Notes: generated by a model not told the origin, from the sequence alone. Counted from the first letter of the stretch, positions 15,495-25,159 are shown. The stretch: 64,000 nucleotides of DNA from SB11 sp035906255 (GCA_035906255.1 JAMIFM010000037.1:248001-312000); one strand, 5' to 3'. Program-made: numbers and translations.

Positions 15495-16154
15495 TTAGTC
15501 TTGTTTTCTTAAAGGGTTTTCTGGCGAGTTAAAGGGGAGCTTTCGTTCCTCAACAATTTTCTCATTACCCTCGCTAAAATTTCCTTTAGGGGATAATTTA
15601 CCCTTTCGCTCCACTACATAATAAGTTACAAAAGTAGTATCCATGTTTATTTGTTGTTCGTCACATTCTACTCGGTACGATATATGCTTTGAAGAGAAGC
15701 TATAATCTTTGTACAAAGTAAAAATCCCTCCAATACAATAAAAACCACAATCAGAACCACAGTTGTAGCCTGTTAAATGCTGATCTATCTTTTTTCCACT
15801 CCTGTCAAAAGTTATTAAATATGGAAGTAAATCATCCCCAGGGTAATGAAACAGAAAAGTAAAAAAACGGCTTGTATCCGGTAATACGCCTATTAAGTGT
15901 ATTGGTTGATTATCTCCATCAAAAACTTTTAAATCATTATCAGTAAGCCGAATTACTTCATCCTCATCCACAGGTAAAGTATTGGCAGTATTTTCCCAAG
16001 TGAGGGGTAATTTTAGTTTGACAGCTTTATTATAACAATTACGAACAACATCTATTGGTTGTGCTGACTTGTTCGTGACAGTTTTAGATTCCTTCTTACA
16101 AGAAATTGTTGTTATTAATAAGCTAAGAGGAAGTATAATTTTTACAACGTTCAT
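15495..16154 (-). CDS. Lipoprotein of unknown function
   Basis: A 219-residue protein beginning MNVVKIILPLSLLITTISC, a signal peptide with a lipobox-like cysteine at residue 19 followed by KKESK, so probably a periplasm-facing lipoprotein. The upstream ATG (16169) would put extra residues before the signal, so 16154 is preferred. A central GYNCGSDCGFYCIGG cluster of four cysteines is unusual and could be disulfide-bonded. No family was recognised. It stands alone between the hip operon and the E2 gene. Confidence 0.65.
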   Translation of the reverse strand: MNVVKIILPLSLLITTISCKKESKTVTNKSAQPIDVVRNCYNKAVKLKLPLTWENTANTLPVDEDEVIRLTDNDLKVFDGDNQPIHLIGVLPDTSRFFTFLFHYPGDDLLPYLITFDRSGKKIDQHLTGYNCGSDCGFYCIGGIFTLYKDYSFSSKHISYRVECDEQQINMDTTFVTYYVVERKGKLSPKGNFSEGNEKIVEERKLPFNSPENPLRKQD

Positions 16155-16302
16155 TTTATAGTTGAGCAAAAATAGATTGTTTATGGGGATATTGAATATT
16201 TGAGTGGTTCAATAGTATTAGAAGTGGCTAATGGCAAAATGTTAGTTGTAGCAATGGCAAAGATTGTGTTTCTTTGCGGCGTAATTGGGTATAGAATTTA
16301 CT

Positions 16303-17643
16303 ATGACTGAATTTGAATTGATAATGCCTAAAATGGGCGAAAGTATTGCTGAGGCCACCATTATTAACTGGCTGAAGAACGAAGGCGATAAGATTGAGGC
16401 CGACGAAAGCGTACTTGAAATAGCAACGGATAAAGTTGATAGCGAAGTACCATCTCCTAAGGGTGGAGTATTGCTTAAAAAGCTATACAACGTAAACGAT
16501 GTAGTAGAAGTGGGCAAGCCCATTGCTATTATCGGGCTTGAAGGTGCGGGTGCACAACCTGCCGCTCCTGCCAGCCAACCTGCTGAAAAACCGGTTGAAA
16601 CTGCTCCAACTCCGGTTGCTTCAGTTCAAAATACAATCACACAAGCGCGCGAAACTGTTGCCCCTGTTGCAGGCGGTGCCCGTTTTTACTCACCGTTGGT
16701 GCTAAATATAGCCCGTAGTGAAAATATCAGTATGGCTGAGCTTGAAGGCTTGCCCGGTACAGGTAGCGAAGGCCGCGTAACTAAAAAAGATATTTTAGCA
16801 TACGTACAACAACGCCAAAGCGGTGCTGCTCCTGTAGTAGCTCCTGTTGCCCAACCCGAAGTAAAAGTGGTTGAGAAACCTGCTGCCCAAGTAAGTCAGC
16901 CTAAAATTACTGCCCCTGCTGTAAGTTTGAATGCTGGTGATGAAATTATAGAAATGGATCGTATGCGTAAGCTGATTGCCGACCACATGGTGATGAGCAA
17001 GCACGTATCTCCGCACGTTACTTCTTTTGTTGAGGTTGATGTTACCAACATGGTAAAATGGCGCGATAAAATGAAGGACGTGTTCCAAAAGCGCGATGGC
17101 GAGAAGCTTACCTTTACCCCGTTGATTATTGAGGCATTGGTGAAAGCTATTAAAGATTTCCCGATGATTAATATCTCGGTTGACGGTACTAATATCGTTC
17201 GACGTAAGAATATTAACGTTGGTATGGCTGCTGCTTTGCCAAGCGGTAACCTTATCGTTCCCGTTATCAAAAACGCTGATACTAAAAACCTGTTAGGTTT
17301 GGTACGTGAGGTGAACGACCTTGCTAACCGTGCCCGTAACAATAAACTTACCCCTGACGAAATTCAAGGCGGTACTTATACGTTGACTAACGTAGGTACT
17401 TTTGGAAACGTGATGGGTACGCCCATTATCAACCAGCCTCAGGTTGCCATTATGGCAGCAGGCGCTATCCGCAAAAAACCTGCGGTTGTTGAAACTGAGT
17501 ACGGCGATGTGATTGCTATCCGCCACATGATGTACCTAAGCCACAGCTACGACCACCGTGTGGTTGACGGTGCTTTGGGCGGTATGTTTGTGCGTCGTGT
17601 TGCTGATTACCTTGAGCAATGGGACGTGAACCGCGAAGTTTAA
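16303..17643 (+). CDS. 2-oxo acid dehydrogenase E2 (dihydrolipoamide acyltransferase)
   Basis: A 446-residue E2 core protein. The N-terminal lipoyl domain (MPKMGESIAEATIINW, with the lipoylated Lys in EIATDKVDSEV) is followed by an Ala/Pro linker, a peripheral-subunit-binding domain (FYSPLVLNIARSENISMAEL) and the catalytic acyltransferase domain ending in SHSYDHRVVDGALGG, whose His and Asp are catalytic. It passes acyl groups to CoA in a branched-chain, pyruvate or 2-oxoglutarate complex. The single lipoyl domain and lone gene favour a branched-chain-type E2, but this is not certain. The ATG 16303 starts the lipoyl fold; an upstream TTG at 16285 is unlikely. E1 and E3 are not adjacent. Confidence 0.88.
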   Translation: MTEFELIMPKMGESIAEATIINWLKNEGDKIEADESVLEIATDKVDSEVPSPKGGVLLKKLYNVNDVVEVGKPIAIIGLEGAGAQPAAPASQPAEKPVETAPTPVASVQNTITQARETVAPVAGGARFYSPLVLNIARSENISMAELEGLPGTGSEGRVTKKDILAYVQQRQSGAAPVVAPVAQPEVKVVEKPAAQVSQPKITAPAVSLNAGDEIIEMDRMRKLIADHMVMSKHVSPHVTSFVEVDVTNMVKWRDKMKDVFQKRDGEKLTFTPLIIEALVKAIKDFPMINISVDGTNIVRRKNINVGMAAALPSGNLIVPVIKNADTKNLLGLVREVNDLANRARNNKLTPDEIQGGTYTLTNVGTFGNVMGTPIINQPQVAIMAAGAIRKKPAVVETEYGDVIAIRHMMYLSHSYDHRVVDGALGGMFVRRVADYLEQWDVNREV

Positions 17644-17665
17644 CCGTTTAACAAAAATATAACAG

Positions 17666-17700
17666 AAAAAAGCAGGCCTTGTGTCTGCTTTTTTGTTTTT
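17666..17700 (+). terminator. Terminator after the E2 gene
   Basis: AAAAAAGCAG (17666-17675) pairs with CTGCTTTTTT (17685-17694) around a 9-base loop, followed by GTTTTT. Confidence 0.8.
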
Positions 17701-17750
17701 GGCAAAACCGTTGCAGTATAAACGGTGTTTAAACAATAAAATAAAAAGCG

Positions 17751-18596
17751 ATGAACAAAGTTTGGATAATAACAGGATGCTCAACAGGCTTTGGCCGCGA
17801 GTTGGCAAAACTTACCCTGCAACAAGGGTATAGGGTAGGGGTAGCTTCACGCAATACAGATGATGTGAAAGACATTGTTGAAAATTACCCTGAAACTGCT
17901 TTGGCGGTGAAGTTGGATGTTACTAAGCCCGATGAAATTAAGCAGGCAGTGGAGCAGGTGAAACAAAAATTCGGGCGCGTGGATGTGTTGGTGAATAATG
18001 CCGGCATAGGTTACTTTGGTGCTGTTGAAGAGAGTGAAGACGATGAAGTACGCCGCATGTTTGAGATTAACTACTTTGGTTTGGTAAACATAACTAAAGA
18101 GGTGTTGCCAATTATGCGCAGCCAGCGTAGCGGCCATGTTATCAATATAGCCTCAATTGGTGGCTTAGTTGGTTTCCCTGCGCTTGGACATTACAACGCT
18201 ACCAAGTTTGCCGTTGACGGTTTATCGGAAGCATTGGCTAAAGAAACAGCACCGTTGGGTATTAAAGTAACGGTGATTGCTCCCAGCGGTTTCCGTACAG
18301 ATTGGGCGGGGCGTTCGGCCAAGAACAGTACAATAGTTATTGATGACTATGCGCAAACTGCTGAGGCCAACAAAAACACAATAAGGGGATATAGCGGTAA
18401 TCAACCCGGCGACCCTGTGCGTGCAGCACAAGCCATTATTAAAGTAACTGAGGTAGAAAACCCGCCGTTGCACCTTTTGTTAGGCGTAGGCGCTTTTAAA
18501 GGAGCCCTTGCCAAGCTTGATTCGTTGAAAAAAGATTACGATGCTTGGGAAGAAACCACAGTGGGAGCTGATGCTCCGGCTTCACAAAGCGCATAA
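17751..18596 (+). CDS. Short-chain dehydrogenase/reductase
   Basis: A 281-residue classical SDR oxidoreductase. The nucleotide motif IITGCSTGFGRELAKL is at the N terminus, NNAGIGYFGAVEE follows, then the catalytic Ser in INIASIGGLVGFP and the Tyr-x-x-x-Lys pair in HYNATKFAVDGLSEAL. The Arg in VGVASRN at the end of the second strand hints at NADP preference. The substrate is unknown. It lies between two intrinsic terminators, so it is transcribed alone. Confidence 0.88.
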   Translation: MNKVWIITGCSTGFGRELAKLTLQQGYRVGVASRNTDDVKDIVENYPETALAVKLDVTKPDEIKQAVEQVKQKFGRVDVLVNNAGIGYFGAVEESEDDEVRRMFEINYFGLVNITKEVLPIMRSQRSGHVINIASIGGLVGFPALGHYNATKFAVDGLSEALAKETAPLGIKVTVIAPSGFRTDWAGRSAKNSTIVIDDYAQTAEANKNTIRGYSGNQPGDPVRAAQAIIKVTEVENPPLHLLLGVGAFKGALAKLDSLKKDYDAWEETTVGADAPASQSA

Positions 18597-18619
18597 GTTA
18601 TAAGCGACATTTTTAAGCT

Positions 18620-18646
18620 AAAAGCAGGCCATAAGCCTGCTTTTTT
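18620..18646 (+). terminator. Terminator after the SDR gene
   Basis: AAAAGCAGGC (18620-18629) and GCCTGCTTTT (18635-18644) form a 10-bp stem with a 5-base loop and a T-run. A second inverted repeat, TTAGTTAA (18645-18652) with TTAACTAA (18660-18667), follows directly. Confidence 0.85.
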
Positions 18647-18770
18647 AGTTAAAGGAAGCTTAACTAAAAAAACCGTTATTTAAGTTTTGATAGCTTTTTC
18701 TTAAATAGTGAAGTGATTGGGAAGATGCATAAAACTATATAGCGGCCATGAATATGTTGCAAAAATAAAA

Positions 18771-18795
18771 GGCTGCCTCAATTTTCGAGGCAGCC
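18771..18795. terminator. Bidirectional terminator hairpin
   Basis: GGCTGCCTC (18771-18779) and GAGGCAGCC (18787-18795) form a perfect 9-bp stem. It is flanked by an A-run on the left and a T-run on the right, so it can terminate either strand. It mainly serves the minus-strand gene at 18805. Confidence 0.8.
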
Positions 18796-18804
18796 CTTTT
18801 TGTA

Positions 18805-20478
18805 TTATAACCCCGCAACGGGTTTATCTTTAGGATAGTGGATTTCGTACGTAAACTTGATTTTTTTGGTTTCTTTGGCTTTTAGCTTCAGTTTCCATTT
18901 AAGGCTGCCACTGGGTTCATCCAATTCAGCTTCGTCGCTTTCTTTCAAAACCACTTTTATCTCGTTAGTGCCGCTCACCACAGGTATCTGGTCTTCTATT
19001 TCAATTTCAATGGTTTGGTTTTTTGTATTGCGTACAGTTAGTTCTATAGTACGGGTTTCTACCTTTTCATCCCCAATAAACTTCTCCTTGTGTTTTTCTT
19101 TCACCTTTTTGCGGGTTAGGGCAAAACTCTTGTCCCTGCCTAAGTTCACACTCAATGTGTCTTCGGTAGTAGAGGGGTCTAAATACATTTCACCCACAAA
19201 CGCACCGTCAAAATACAAACGTGCATTGCCGGGAATAATATTCATTTCTTCCCATCCGGTGATACGTGCCATCAAAAATGCATTAGAACTAACTTTGGGT
19301 ACAGCAGCAAACTGTAACGTCATGGGCACATCCTTGTCGTTAATCAGTACTTTGTGGTTTCTTCCGTCGCTGTTTAGCGTGTAGTTTAGTTTTATCTCGT
19401 ATTCTACCCGCAACAAGTTTTCTGTAACGTTTATGTAATCCAATAATGTGTTCATATCCTTTTCCTCATCGTCGTAATACTCGGCATCAGCATTATCGTC
19501 CCTGTATCTTAGGGTTTCCTTTTTCAAAGGCATTGCCGAATTTGTAGAAGGTGCAGGATTAAAGCTTTTGTGCTCAAAAAAGCTAAGATACCAAGGGCTA
19601 AGGGTAGGTTTGGTGTTGCTCTCAGTAGGGGTGGAGGTACTAAGAGTAAGCTGGGTATTTTTCCAATCAAGGCCGGTGTTTTGGGTTACATTGGCAAAAT
19701 AATTCATTTTTAATGTGCCGTTTACCGATGATGCTTGCAGGTCGTAGGCCGGAACCCAATGGGCATTTTGCACAAAATAATTAAAGCTCAGTTGGGTAGT
19801 GGCGGGGTTTTCTGCATATACCGTCACCAATACTTTATGGATAGGTTTTGCTTCAGTGTCGTTGGCATCGCCATTACCGCTTTGTAGCAGCAACAGTGCT
19901 TTGTGACGGATATTTAACCGATTGCGGGTTTTGGCAATTTTGTCTTTAATCTTTTCATACTTTAACTCTTCGGCGTATATGGCGTTTAATCGTTCTTTCA
20001 AAAAAGCCATACCTTGTTGCAACAATTGCAAAGAGTCTTTTAACGGCTCACCTTTAATAATGCGGTTATTCATAAGCATATTTTTTTCGGTAGTCAGTGC
20101 CTTTAAATGGTTATCGGCATCTTTTTCTTCATACCTCAAATCTTCCAAAGAGTCTAATACCTGTTCAATCTCCTTGTCATATTTTTTGGTGGCTGATGGT
20201 TTAGGTTTTGCTTCCTCATACACCAGCTCGTATTTCACATCCATCACCACTCCGTTTTTTATGCTGGCTTGTAATGACGGCTGATTGATATACGGCGAGA
20301 TGTTTTCAAAGGCAAACTCGTTGATACCTGCACTCAGGCTTACGTTTTCGGTATAATATAAATCGGCTCCCTGCAAGTACACGGTAACTTTTTGCAGTTT
20401 TGCATTGATGGTTTTTGGGGATTGCGCATTTACAACGCCGCAACAGATAATGGCGAATACGACAAGAATTTGTTTCAT
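18805..20478 (-). CDS. DUF4139 domain (mucoidy-inhibitor-like) secreted protein
   Basis: A 557-residue protein with a clear signal peptide (MKQILVVFAIICCGVVNAQ). The N-terminal DUF4140-like part reads KVTVYLQGADLYYTENVSL. It is followed by a coiled coil (about 100-200) and a C-terminal DUF4139 beta-domain with the typical HWVPAYDLQASS, GLDWKNTQLTLSTSTP and KKIKFTYEIHYPKD segments. The family is widespread in Bacteroidota but its role is unknown. The upstream frame to 20538 adds residues before the signal peptide, so ATG 20478 is the start. It is divergent from an ECF sigma operon. Confidence 0.85.
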   Translation of the reverse strand: MKQILVVFAIICCGVVNAQSPKTINAKLQKVTVYLQGADLYYTENVSLSAGINEFAFENISPYINQPSLQASIKNGVVMDVKYELVYEEAKPKPSATKKYDKEIEQVLDSLEDLRYEEKDADNHLKALTTEKNMLMNNRIIKGEPLKDSLQLLQQGMAFLKERLNAIYAEELKYEKIKDKIAKTRNRLNIRHKALLLLQSGNGDANDTEAKPIHKVLVTVYAENPATTQLSFNYFVQNAHWVPAYDLQASSVNGTLKMNYFANVTQNTGLDWKNTQLTLSTSTPTESNTKPTLSPWYLSFFEHKSFNPAPSTNSAMPLKKETLRYRDDNADAEYYDDEEKDMNTLLDYINVTENLLRVEYEIKLNYTLNSDGRNHKVLINDKDVPMTLQFAAVPKVSSNAFLMARITGWEEMNIIPGNARLYFDGAFVGEMYLDPSTTEDTLSVNLGRDKSFALTRKKVKEKHKEKFIGDEKVETRTIELTVRNTKNQTIEIEIEDQIPVVSGTNEIKVVLKESDEAELDEPSGSLKWKLKLKAKETKKIKFTYEIHYPKDKPVAGL

Positions 20479-20566
20479 ATTTGATGATGTATTTGGTTTG
20501 ATAGTTTGATGCGGCCGAAACAGAAATTCCATAAACAAAACAGAAATTTTTTTTTGAATCCCTTAA

Positions 20567-21187
20567 ATGGCGGCATTCAAACACGATAAAACTGATGAAG
20601 AGCTGGTAGCAGAGTACCAACACACCCATAATAAATGGGTGGTGGGCGAACTGTTTAAGCGGCACTCGTTGCTTAGTTTTACGGTATGCCACAAATACCT
20701 GCGCGATGAGGCAGCAGCCAAAGATGCAAGCATGGCTGTTTTTGAAAAGCTGTTTACTGATTTATTGAAACACAGCCCGCAAAACTTTAAAAGCTGGTTG
20801 TACAGCGTTTGTAAAAACCATTGTTTGATGCAATTGCGCAAACCTGCGCTGGAAGTGTTGGTGGATGAGCCTCAGGAAGAAAATGAAGATTTTTTTGTGA
20901 AATTTGGTGAGTTTCTGCATCAAGAGAATGAGGGGGAAGAAAAGGAACACAAACTGCAAGCATTGGAAAATGCGTTGACGCAGTTGAATGATAAGCAGCG
21001 GGAGTGTATAGATTTGTTTTTTTTGAAACAGAAGAGTTATGAGGAGATAAGCCTGCAAACGGGCTACACCGCTAATGAGGTGAAGAGTTATATACAAAAC
21101 GGGAAACGGAATTTAAAAAACGCCCTTGCCCAAAAAGGGATTCTTTTTGGATGGGCATTGATAGTATGGATACAGCACAATGTATAA
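20567..21187 (+). CDS. ECF-type RNA polymerase sigma factor
   Basis: A 206-residue sigma-70 family protein. Region 2 spans about residues 10-85 (DEELVAEYQHTHNKWVVGELF, KSWLYSVCKNHCLMQLRK). Region 4 is at 135-190 (LNDKQRECIDLFFLKQKSYEEISLQTGYTANEVKSYI), with its helix-turn-helix. Between them is an acidic linker. A short hydrophobic C-terminal tail, GILFGWALIVWIQ, follows. The anti-sigma-like gene overlaps its end by 37 bases, the usual sigma/anti-sigma pairing. Confidence 0.85.
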   Translation: MAAFKHDKTDEELVAEYQHTHNKWVVGELFKRHSLLSFTVCHKYLRDEAAAKDASMAVFEKLFTDLLKHSPQNFKSWLYSVCKNHCLMQLRKPALEVLVDEPQEENEDFFVKFGEFLHQENEGEEKEHKLQALENALTQLNDKQRECIDLFFLKQKSYEEISLQTGYTANEVKSYIQNGKRNLKNALAQKGILFGWALIVWIQHNV

Positions 21188-22185
21188 GCAATGAGATGTG
21201 GGAAGGCTATGCGCAAAAAACGCTTAGTCCTAACCAATTGCAAGCCTTGCAACAACACGTTGCAGGGTGCGAGTTGTGCGCGGATATGAAGGAAGGTATT
21301 GATACTCTTGCACATCCCGAAGCATTGCCCCAAACGGTGGCGGCTATTAATGCTGAGGTGGACGAATACTTGAAACCAAAGCGGAAACGAATGGTGGTTT
21401 TGTGGTATTGGAGTGCGGCGGCTGTTTTGCTGATTGGGTTGGGCATAGGTTGGTACAATCTTACGCCCGTTGCTGATAAGGGGCTTGTTAAAAGTGAGAA
21501 TACAAACAGGGCAGAGGATGGCGCAGCGTCTTCTGAAGTGGGAAGTAGTGATGCAAAAAAAGACAGTGGTACTAAATTGCGCTCAGCCCCCTCCGGTTCT
21601 GTTCCTTCAAGAGAGCGGTCTGCAAACAATATACCTTTGATTAAACCGGATGTGCAAGACGAAGAGACAAGCAGTGGTTTGCAAGGAGATGATTTTAAAA
21701 GCTGGGCAGGGGAAGAAGAAAAAGCAATACGTGCAGATAACATGGAGGACGATGCTGATGTTGTTGAAAGTGTAGTTCCGCCACCCGTAATTGACTACAA
21801 AAAAGACGCGACACAACCCCTTAAAAAAGAGTACAGGCTGGATATTTATCCATCACACACTAATGCTACCAATAATAACTTTAGAAACAACAACGTCACT
21901 AACAACAATTTAGACGTATCTAATTTGAATTTTTTCAGTCCTCAACAGGATTCTTTAAATTACCTGACAGCGCAAAATTACTTTGATACTAAGCAGTATG
22001 ATAGTTGTTTACTGGTGTTGCAGGGCGTGGTTTTTACCTATTACGAGCAAGCCCAACTGTTAAGAGCTAAGGCGTTAATCAAGCAAAACAAAACTGCCGA
22101 TGCGAAGGAGATACTTGAATCGTTGATTTTTACGGATGAAAAATTGAAAAAAGAGGCTGCGGCACTGCTACAATCTATCAAATAA
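21151..22185 (+). CDS. Anti-sigma factor-like zinc-finger membrane protein with TPR-like end
   Basis: A 344-residue protein overlapping the sigma gene. The N-terminal zinc-finger anti-sigma domain shows the H-x3-C-x2-C pattern (QQHVAGCELCADMKEG, about residues 32-47). One membrane helix follows near 90-112 (WYWSAAAVLLIGLGIGW), then a Ser/Asp-rich linker, an Asn-rich stretch (NNNFRNNNVTNNNL) and a C-terminal helical TPR-like region (AQNYFDTKQYDSCLLVLQG). It probably holds the upstream sigma factor at the membrane and senses a periplasmic signal. An internal ATG at 21166 is an alternative start. Confidence 0.75.
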   Translation: MGIDSMDTAQCISNEMWEGYAQKTLSPNQLQALQQHVAGCELCADMKEGIDTLAHPEALPQTVAAINAEVDEYLKPKRKRMVVLWYWSAAAVLLIGLGIGWYNLTPVADKGLVKSENTNRAEDGAASSEVGSSDAKKDSGTKLRSAPSGSVPSRERSANNIPLIKPDVQDEETSSGLQGDDFKSWAGEEEKAIRADNMEDDADVVESVVPPPVIDYKKDATQPLKKEYRLDIYPSHTNATNNNFRNNNVTNNNLDVSNLNFFSPQQDSLNYLTAQNYFDTKQYDSCLLVLQGVVFTYYEQAQLLRAKALIKQNKTADAKEILESLIFTDEKLKKEAAALLQSIK

Positions 22186-22277
22186 CGGTTGCGTGTAAGA
22201 TTTGACGTTAGTTTATCTCAAAAGCTAACATATCATTAACTTAACAAAAGGTATAAATTAGCTAAGTTTGCAGTTGA

Positions 22278-23774
22278 ATGAAGGGAATACTTCGCTGCAT
22301 ATATATATTGGCCTGTGTGACAATGCTGGCCGCCTGCAAAAAAGATTTTGACGGAACTGCCAAGCCTAACAATGCGCCTGAAACGCATTTGGTTGCTGAT
22401 ACTATTGTGAGGCAGGGGGATAACCGTTTTACCTCGCAAGTAAAAATACAATGGTGGGGCACTGATGTTGATGGTTTTGTAACAGGGTATGAATACCGCG
22501 TGAATGGTGCTGCATGGCAACCCACAAAGAAGCAAGATTCAGTTTTTACACTGATAATCCCTACCAACTCTGATACGTTTGATTTTGATTTTGAAGTGCG
22601 CGCCATAGACAACAATGGCAATGTTGATGCGTCTCCCGCACGTTTATTTTTCCCTGTAAAAAACTCAGCCCCTACGGTTAATTTTTATGTGTCGTCAGCA
22701 GTGCCTTCGCGCACTCCTGAGCGTAGCTTCCCTGCTATCCGCTATACTTGGCAGGCAACCGATTTAGACGGGGATATTTCATTGGACTCGTTTGAGATTT
22801 GTTTTAATGATACCAACGGGCCGTTTACAAAAATTGCTCCCGGTATTCGCGATATATTAGTGGTAGGTAAAAACCTTACGGGCAGCATTACCGATTGCGA
22901 TATTTATTTAGGAAGCAACCAAACCCCTTGGAACCGCACCATTGGCGGATTGAAGCTGAACGACAGTAACAAGTTGTATATACGTGCTATTGACAAAACA
23001 GGCAGTAAATCGCCGTTTATAGCGTCTTATACCTTGTTTGTCCGCAAACCGCAAGGTGATATATTGGTGGTAAATGCTATCGAATCGCAATTTTTAAGGG
23101 CATCTGTCCAAAACTTTTATTTAACCGCGTTGGCATCGGCTACCTCAAAACCGTATGATTTGATGATGGCTACCGAGCGGAACGGGAATAATTACACGGA
23201 GCTTTCTCCCGACCCTTTTACTCAAGCACAGATATTCGGTTTCTTTAAACGCATACTTTGGTTTAGCGATGATACAGAAGCCAGCTTAGGCTTGTTGCAA
23301 AAATCTTCGTCGGTGTTTTTTGATAAAGGTGGACGTATGATGGTGGTGAGTGCAGCCAATGATAATTTGCCTGCCGACCCTGCCTATTTAGACTTTACCC
23401 CTATAAAAGCATACCTGCCTGTTACCAATAAGGATGCGTTTTTGATGCAGCAAAACGATTCGCTGTTACCTGTAAACGGTGTATGGCCAACACTACGCAC
23501 CCCTAATTTTTTAACAGGTATCAGACCGTATGAATTGCCGATTGATAACAATTTGTATGCTTACTCGGTATTGTACAACGGACGCATTACACGCGAGAAT
23601 AATAGTGTGATTTCGCCTTGGACGGGCACTTCTACCCTTGTGTCTAAGCGGGTGCGCAAGGCTGATAACAAAACCGATTTTATTATCAGTGTAGTGCCTT
23701 TGCATTTGTTTAACGGGTTGTCAAACTTCAACGCGTTTATGGGGCAGGCCATCAACACCGAACTTGAGTTTTAA
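22278..23774 (+). CDS. Lipoprotein with Ig/FN3-like repeats
   Basis: A 498-residue secreted lipoprotein. The signal peptide MKGILRCIYILACVTMLAAC has its lipobox Cys at 20, followed by KKD. The N-terminal 230 residues contain two fibronectin/Ig-like units (QWWGTDVDGFVTGYEYRVN, TWQATDLDGDISLDSFEI) of the kind that break Asp-Gly turns. The rest is mixed alpha/beta without a recognised family. A -7 box TAAGTTTG at 22263-22270 stands only 7 bases before the ATG, so the mRNA may be nearly leaderless. purN follows 15 bases downstream. Confidence 0.7.
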   Translation: MKGILRCIYILACVTMLAACKKDFDGTAKPNNAPETHLVADTIVRQGDNRFTSQVKIQWWGTDVDGFVTGYEYRVNGAAWQPTKKQDSVFTLIIPTNSDTFDFDFEVRAIDNNGNVDASPARLFFPVKNSAPTVNFYVSSAVPSRTPERSFPAIRYTWQATDLDGDISLDSFEICFNDTNGPFTKIAPGIRDILVVGKNLTGSITDCDIYLGSNQTPWNRTIGGLKLNDSNKLYIRAIDKTGSKSPFIASYTLFVRKPQGDILVVNAIESQFLRASVQNFYLTALASATSKPYDLMMATERNGNNYTELSPDPFTQAQIFGFFKRILWFSDDTEASLGLLQKSSSVFFDKGGRMMVVSAANDNLPADPAYLDFTPIKAYLPVTNKDAFLMQQNDSLLPVNGVWPTLRTPNFLTGIRPYELPIDNNLYAYSVLYNGRITRENNSVISPWTGTSTLVSKRVRKADNKTDFIISVVPLHLFNGLSNFNAFMGQAINTELEF

Positions 23775-23789
23775 CCGTATCTTGCGGGG

Positions 23790-24359
23790 GTGAAAAACAT
23801 AGTGATTTTTGCCTCAGGCTCAGGCAGCAATGCCCAAAATATTATTGAATTTTTTAGTAAAGACGGCTCTGCAAGCGTTGAGGCTGTGTTTTGCAATAAC
23901 CCTAAAGCAGGGGTGATTAAGCGTTGCGAAGACCTTGATGTGCCCTGTGTTGTTTTTGACAGGGATGAGTTTTACAACACCCGTAAAATTGTTGATTTGA
24001 TTGAAGCGTTTGATGCTGATTTGGTGGTATTAGCCGGGTTTTTATGGCTGGTGCCTGCAAATCTTATTGAGGCGTTCCCTAACAGGATATTGAACATACA
24101 CCCTGCGTTGTTGCCTAAGTATGGAGGTAAGGGTATGTATGGTATGAATGTGCATATTGCTGTGATTGAGGCAGGAGAAGAGGAAAGCGGCATTACCATA
24201 CATACTGTGGATGCTGAATACGACAAGGGTGAAATTGTATTACAAGCCGTAACAAGAATTAACGCTAACGATACCCCTGAAACGTTGGCCAAAAAGGTGC
24301 ATGAGTTGGAGTATAAACATTTCCCTCTTGCTATAAAGAAGTACTTGGAGAAACTTTAA
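23790..24359 (+). CDS. purN: Phosphoribosylglycinamide formyltransferase
   Basis: A 189-residue enzyme that transfers the formyl group from 10-formyl-THF to GAR in purine synthesis. The family motifs are in order: IFASGSGSNAQNI (phosphate loop), VVLAGFLWLVP, the catalytic Asn-x-His in ILNIHPALLPKYGG, and the catalytic Asp region GITIHTVDAEYDKGEIV. The start is GTG at 23790, directly before KNIVIFASGSGSN. The unlinked purA and purH genes in the window show that purine genes are dispersed in this genome. Confidence 0.94.
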   Translation: MKNIVIFASGSGSNAQNIIEFFSKDGSASVEAVFCNNPKAGVIKRCEDLDVPCVVFDRDEFYNTRKIVDLIEAFDADLVVLAGFLWLVPANLIEAFPNRILNIHPALLPKYGGKGMYGMNVHIAVIEAGEEESGITIHTVDAEYDKGEIVLQAVTRINANDTPETLAKKVHELEYKHFPLAIKKYLEKL

Positions 24360-24457
24360 AAACCTGCTGCTAAGACACAAAGACACAAACAGGGTGATGG
24401 TTTGCTACCCTTATTATTGTGTTGAGGCCGACTCTTCTTTCTGCCAACAAAACAAAA

Positions 24458-24483
24458 CCCCGCTTGCATTGCTGCAAACGGGG
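24458..24483 (-). terminator. Terminator of the capsid block
   Basis: On the minus strand CCCCG and CGGGG arms, with an inner TGCA/TGCA pairing, form a hairpin followed by TTTTGTTTTG. It lies 46 bases after the stop of the minus-strand tail-tube gene and ends the capsid block transcript. Confidence 0.75.
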
Positions 24484-24529
24484 CATAATTACCGGAGAAC
24501 GGATGAATGAAACCGGTATGTTTTTAAGG

Positions 24530-25042
24530 TTATGCTGTTAATGTAGTAATAAGGGTTGAGTCAACCTCTTTGGCCAATTCGGGCTCTTCACCTGTAAAGG
24601 TTAGTTCAAAGCCGCTCATATCGCCAAAGGCAGTTCCTGTAGTGCCTTTTCCGGCACTCAATAATGCTCCGCGAGTTTCACCCGCCAGCCAGTATTTACC
24701 GTTATTGTCTTTTATAATTATCATCAGGTTGTTTTTAGCCAAAAGCAAAATCTCGTTGCGTTTGCTTACTTCCAGCTTATCCAGTTTAATGGTAAGCACC
24801 TGTTCGTAAAAAACAGTTCCGTTTTCATTGTTCACTTGTATGTTTTGCTCCAGTTGCCCTGTTTTTTTGCGCAATTCATATTTAAAGAACTTTTTACTTG
24901 CCGATAGGGTGAAGGCGGTAATTACACCGCTTGAAGCAGTTAGTGTTGCCTTGTTGGCTATTTCGGTAAAATATACAGCTTCAATACCGCCGTTGCTTTG
25001 TCGGCAATCCAGCGCGAAGCCTGTTGTTAATGCACATGCCAT
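24530..25042 (-). CDS. Phage-like major tail (tube) protein
   Basis: A 170-residue protein beginning MACALTTGFALDCRQSNGG, an opening typical of Bacteroidota phage tail-tube proteins, which start with a short Cys-containing strand and a GGI(K/E)A(V/I)Y element (here GGIEAVYFTEI). It continues with a beta-rich body (FFKYELRKKTGQLEQNIQV) and a GFELTFTGEEPE edge before the C terminus. Tube proteins stack in rings around the tape measure. It is the last gene of the block that starts at 27426. The role is inferred from resemblance and position after the capsid gene. Confidence 0.65.
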   Translation of the reverse strand: MACALTTGFALDCRQSNGGIEAVYFTEIANKATLTASSGVITAFTLSASKKFFKYELRKKTGQLEQNIQVNNENGTVFYEQVLTIKLDKLEVSKRNEILLLAKNNLMIIIKDNNGKYWLAGETRGALLSAGKGTTGTAFGDMSGFELTFTGEEPELAKEVDSTLITTLTA

Positions 25043-25159
25043 GTTTTTAGTTGTTAAGTTTTATGTTTTAAGAGTTAAGGTTATAGTTTTTGTTTACAGT
25101 CTCCGGTTTGTAGTTAAAGTCCATTAACAGAAAACCTAAAACTGTAAACTAAAAACCGT

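Noticed and set aside
16242..16523. Minus-strand 93-codon frame over the E2 lipoyl domain
   Set aside because: Pure shadow of the lipoyl domain codons, which are clearly coding on the plus strand.
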